Assembly (NCBI RefSeq): GCF_025506275.1
Contig: NZ_QYCP01000079.1
Location: 1-64,000 of the forward strand
Length of the DNA: 64,000 nt
Source of the DNA: Brevibacterium permense
Lineage (GTDB): Bacteria; Actinomycetota; Actinomycetes; Actinomycetales; Brevibacteriaceae
Direction of reading: 5' to 3'
Below the pieces are notes generated by a model. It did no database searches, had not been told where the DNA came from, and saw nothing but the letters and a program-made list of their open reading frames with translations. The position numbers were made by a program, and so were the translations under genes. Positions 62,814-64,000 of this stretch are shown piece by piece (the first letter of the stretch is position 1; each line of letters opens with the position of its first letter).

Positions 62814-63978
62814 ACCCCGAACTGCCGACCGCGAAAGCTACGACCGCGACCGGCCGGACTCCACCCCCACCGAGGCGGCCGTCCCCGACGTCCCGACGTC
62901 CGTTCTGCCCGCCGCCACAACCACGGGAGTCTGGCTGCCCGGAGCCCGCGATCCGCGCCGCGGCTATATCGCGACAAGTCCGGTCCGGGAGGCCGCGGCC
63001 TCCGGCTTCGATCTCCTCGCCGACCAGCTTCCGCCGGTGCCCCTGACCGCTCACCAATCCGAGGGCAGATGGGGCGCCGACGCCATCGGTCGCGCCGTCG
63101 GCCTGCTCACCGAACTCCACGTCGACCGCACATCCTACGGATGGCGACTGACCGCCTCGGCGGGCAAAGACGAAAGGCTCGAGGACTCGGCATTGATCGA
63201 AGCCTTCGACGCGATCGCCGAATACGGTGGGTCCCGGCCCGGGCAGGTCAAGATCAGCCTGCCGGGACCGTGGACGCTCGTGACCGCGCTGAGCCTGAGC
63301 TCCGGCGCTCGTGTGCTCGGCGATTATGGGGCACGCCGCGACGTCGTCCAGGCCTACGCCTTCGGCATCGCCTCCTTCACCGACCGCATCGCGAGCCTGG
63401 GTATGCAGCCGACCGTCCGACTCGTCGAATCCCGCCTGAACCCGGTCCTCACCGGCACCTGGCCGACGGTGTCCGGGTGGGCGAGCCTGCCCGCCATCAG
63501 CGAAACCCAGGTGTGGGCGGCGCTCGAATCCACGCTGCGCCACCTCCCGCCCACCGTGCTCGCCCTGCCGGACCTCGATTCTCTGCATCTGCAGGGCAAG
63601 GAGATTCCCGCCGCCGAGGCGGTCCGCCGCACCGGCGCCCGATCCGTGTCAGTGCCGTTGGCTAGCCTGAGACCACACAGCTGGGAGCAGCTGGCGATCC
63701 TCGCCGAGGCGGGGCTCGGCACCTGGATCCAGCTGCCGACAGCGGCCGGCGGGCGACCGGACGCGGTCAACCACTGGTGCGAGCAGATCCGCACCCCCTG
63801 GTCGCGCATCGGCATGGGGGTCGCGAGCCTGCGCGAATTCGGGATCATCGCCGGACCCGAACTGCCGCTGACCTACCCGCCGCTGTTGGAGGGCCAGCAG
63901 GAGATCGGACCCGAGCACAATCGGGGAACCATGACCATCGCCGCCGGTCTGCGGCGGGCTCTTGAGGAGATCGAATGA
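62806..63978 (+). CDS. MetE C-terminal-like (cobalamin-independent methionine synthase family) protein
   Basis: A 390-aa protein related to the C-terminal barrel of MetE. Seen features are the substrate-loop-like GQVKISLPGPWTLVTALSL, and GIASFTDRIASLG; but the Cys/His zinc ligands of MetE are not obvious, and it is about half the length of MetE. Such short relatives (often called methionine synthase II-like) are frequent in actinobacteria next to ligA; their role is unproven. I use ATG 62806, overlapping the peptidase stop; the frame is open further upstream. The stop overlaps the next start by 4 bp. Confidence 0.75.
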   Translation: MAEPRTADRESYDRDRPDSTPTEAAVPDVPTSVLPAATTTGVWLPGARDPRRGYIATSPVREAAASGFDLLADQLPPVPLTAHQSEGRWGADAIGRAVGLLTELHVDRTSYGWRLTASAGKDERLEDSALIEAFDAIAEYGGSRPGQVKISLPGPWTLVTALSLSSGARVLGDYGARRDVVQAYAFGIASFTDRIASLGMQPTVRLVESRLNPVLTGTWPTVSGWASLPAISETQVWAALESTLRHLPPTVLALPDLDSLHLQGKEIPAAEAVRRTGARSVSVPLASLRPHSWEQLAILAEAGLGTWIQLPTAAGGRPDAVNHWCEQIRTPWSRIGMGVASLREFGIIAGPELPLTYPPLLEGQQEIGPEHNRGTMTIAAGLRRALEEIE

Positions 63979-64000
63979 CCACGACACCGGAGAACGCCGA
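63975..64000 (+). CDS. Start of next gene, probably NAD-dependent DNA ligase
   Basis: ATG 63975 overlaps the stop of the MetE-like gene (ATGA) and gives MTTTPENA before the window ends. In relatives the gene after this MetE-like protein is often ligA, so ligA is a guess from gene order; eight residues cannot identify it. Confidence 0.35.

Overview
This is high-GC actinobacterial DNA with very strong GC bias at third codon positions, many GTG/TTG starts and dense 4-bp gene overlaps. Gene content and protein style (fructose PTS plus ptsI/ptsH locus, LutABC, 5-oxoprolinase/biotin carboxylase operon, LPXTG surface protein, the series cysteine desulfurase - mnmA - S9 peptidase - MetE-like - probable ligA) fit the order Micrococcales. 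Brevibacterium is my best guess, by inference only. It looks like ordinary chromosome, with one mobile element cut by the left edge.

Layout. 1-350: the 5' end of an IS110-family element, read leftwards, with a structured non-coding end that is a good candidate for a bridge RNA. 361-843 has no convincing gene. 878-2970: a universal stress protein and an MHS-family transporter. 3183-9576: the fructose locus, with promoter, palindromic operator, DeoR regulator, fruK, fruA (IIABC), ptsI and ptsH. 9630-13185: an rRNA methyltransferase-like gene, a PadR/membrane-protein pair with a clear autoregulatory operator, and a HAD hydrolase. 13260-18668: an amide/amino-acid module (nitrilase and APC permease opposite a GntR regulator) and several small enzymes. 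18799-19490: tRNA-Leu and peroxiredoxin.

19630-26890: a tightly overlapping operon of NRAMP-like transporter, pxpA, ycsI-like, fused pxpB-pxpC and biotin carboxylase/BCCP, with a divergent GntR regulator; it probably imports and opens 5-oxoproline. 27092-28009: tRNA-Lys, a GroES-like protein and a DUF3618 protein. 28106-32248: a cytidine deaminase-ASCH fusion and two large exported or membrane proteins. 32475-37043: tRNA-His, a ribokinase-like kinase, a DapA-like aldolase and an LPXTG-anchored beta-propeller protein flanked by short repeats. 37202-45929: siderophore-interacting protein with a DtxR-type box, glutaminase-STAS, a frameshifted small membrane gene, NhaA, SulP, an M20 amidohydrolase and a DUF2993 protein. 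46003-49237: lutABC. 49547-52373: an SCO6745-like protein, a heavily damaged ArsR-SulP pseudogene and orn.

52641-57178: a thioredoxin/TPR (CnoX-like) gene between two proteins of the same unusual design, in which a membrane-anchored N-terminal half is followed, in one reading frame, by a second lipoprotein signal peptide with a perfect lipobox. The second of these seems to start at a CTG codon. 57209-64000: two small membrane proteins, cysteine desulfurase, mnmA, an S9 peptidase, a MetE-like protein and the first codons of the next gene.

The observations I would follow first are the IS110 bridge-RNA candidate, the internal-lipobox protein pair, the deaminase-ASCH fusion (a possible one-protein route from N4-acetylcytidine to uridine), and the 5-oxoproline/biotin operon.
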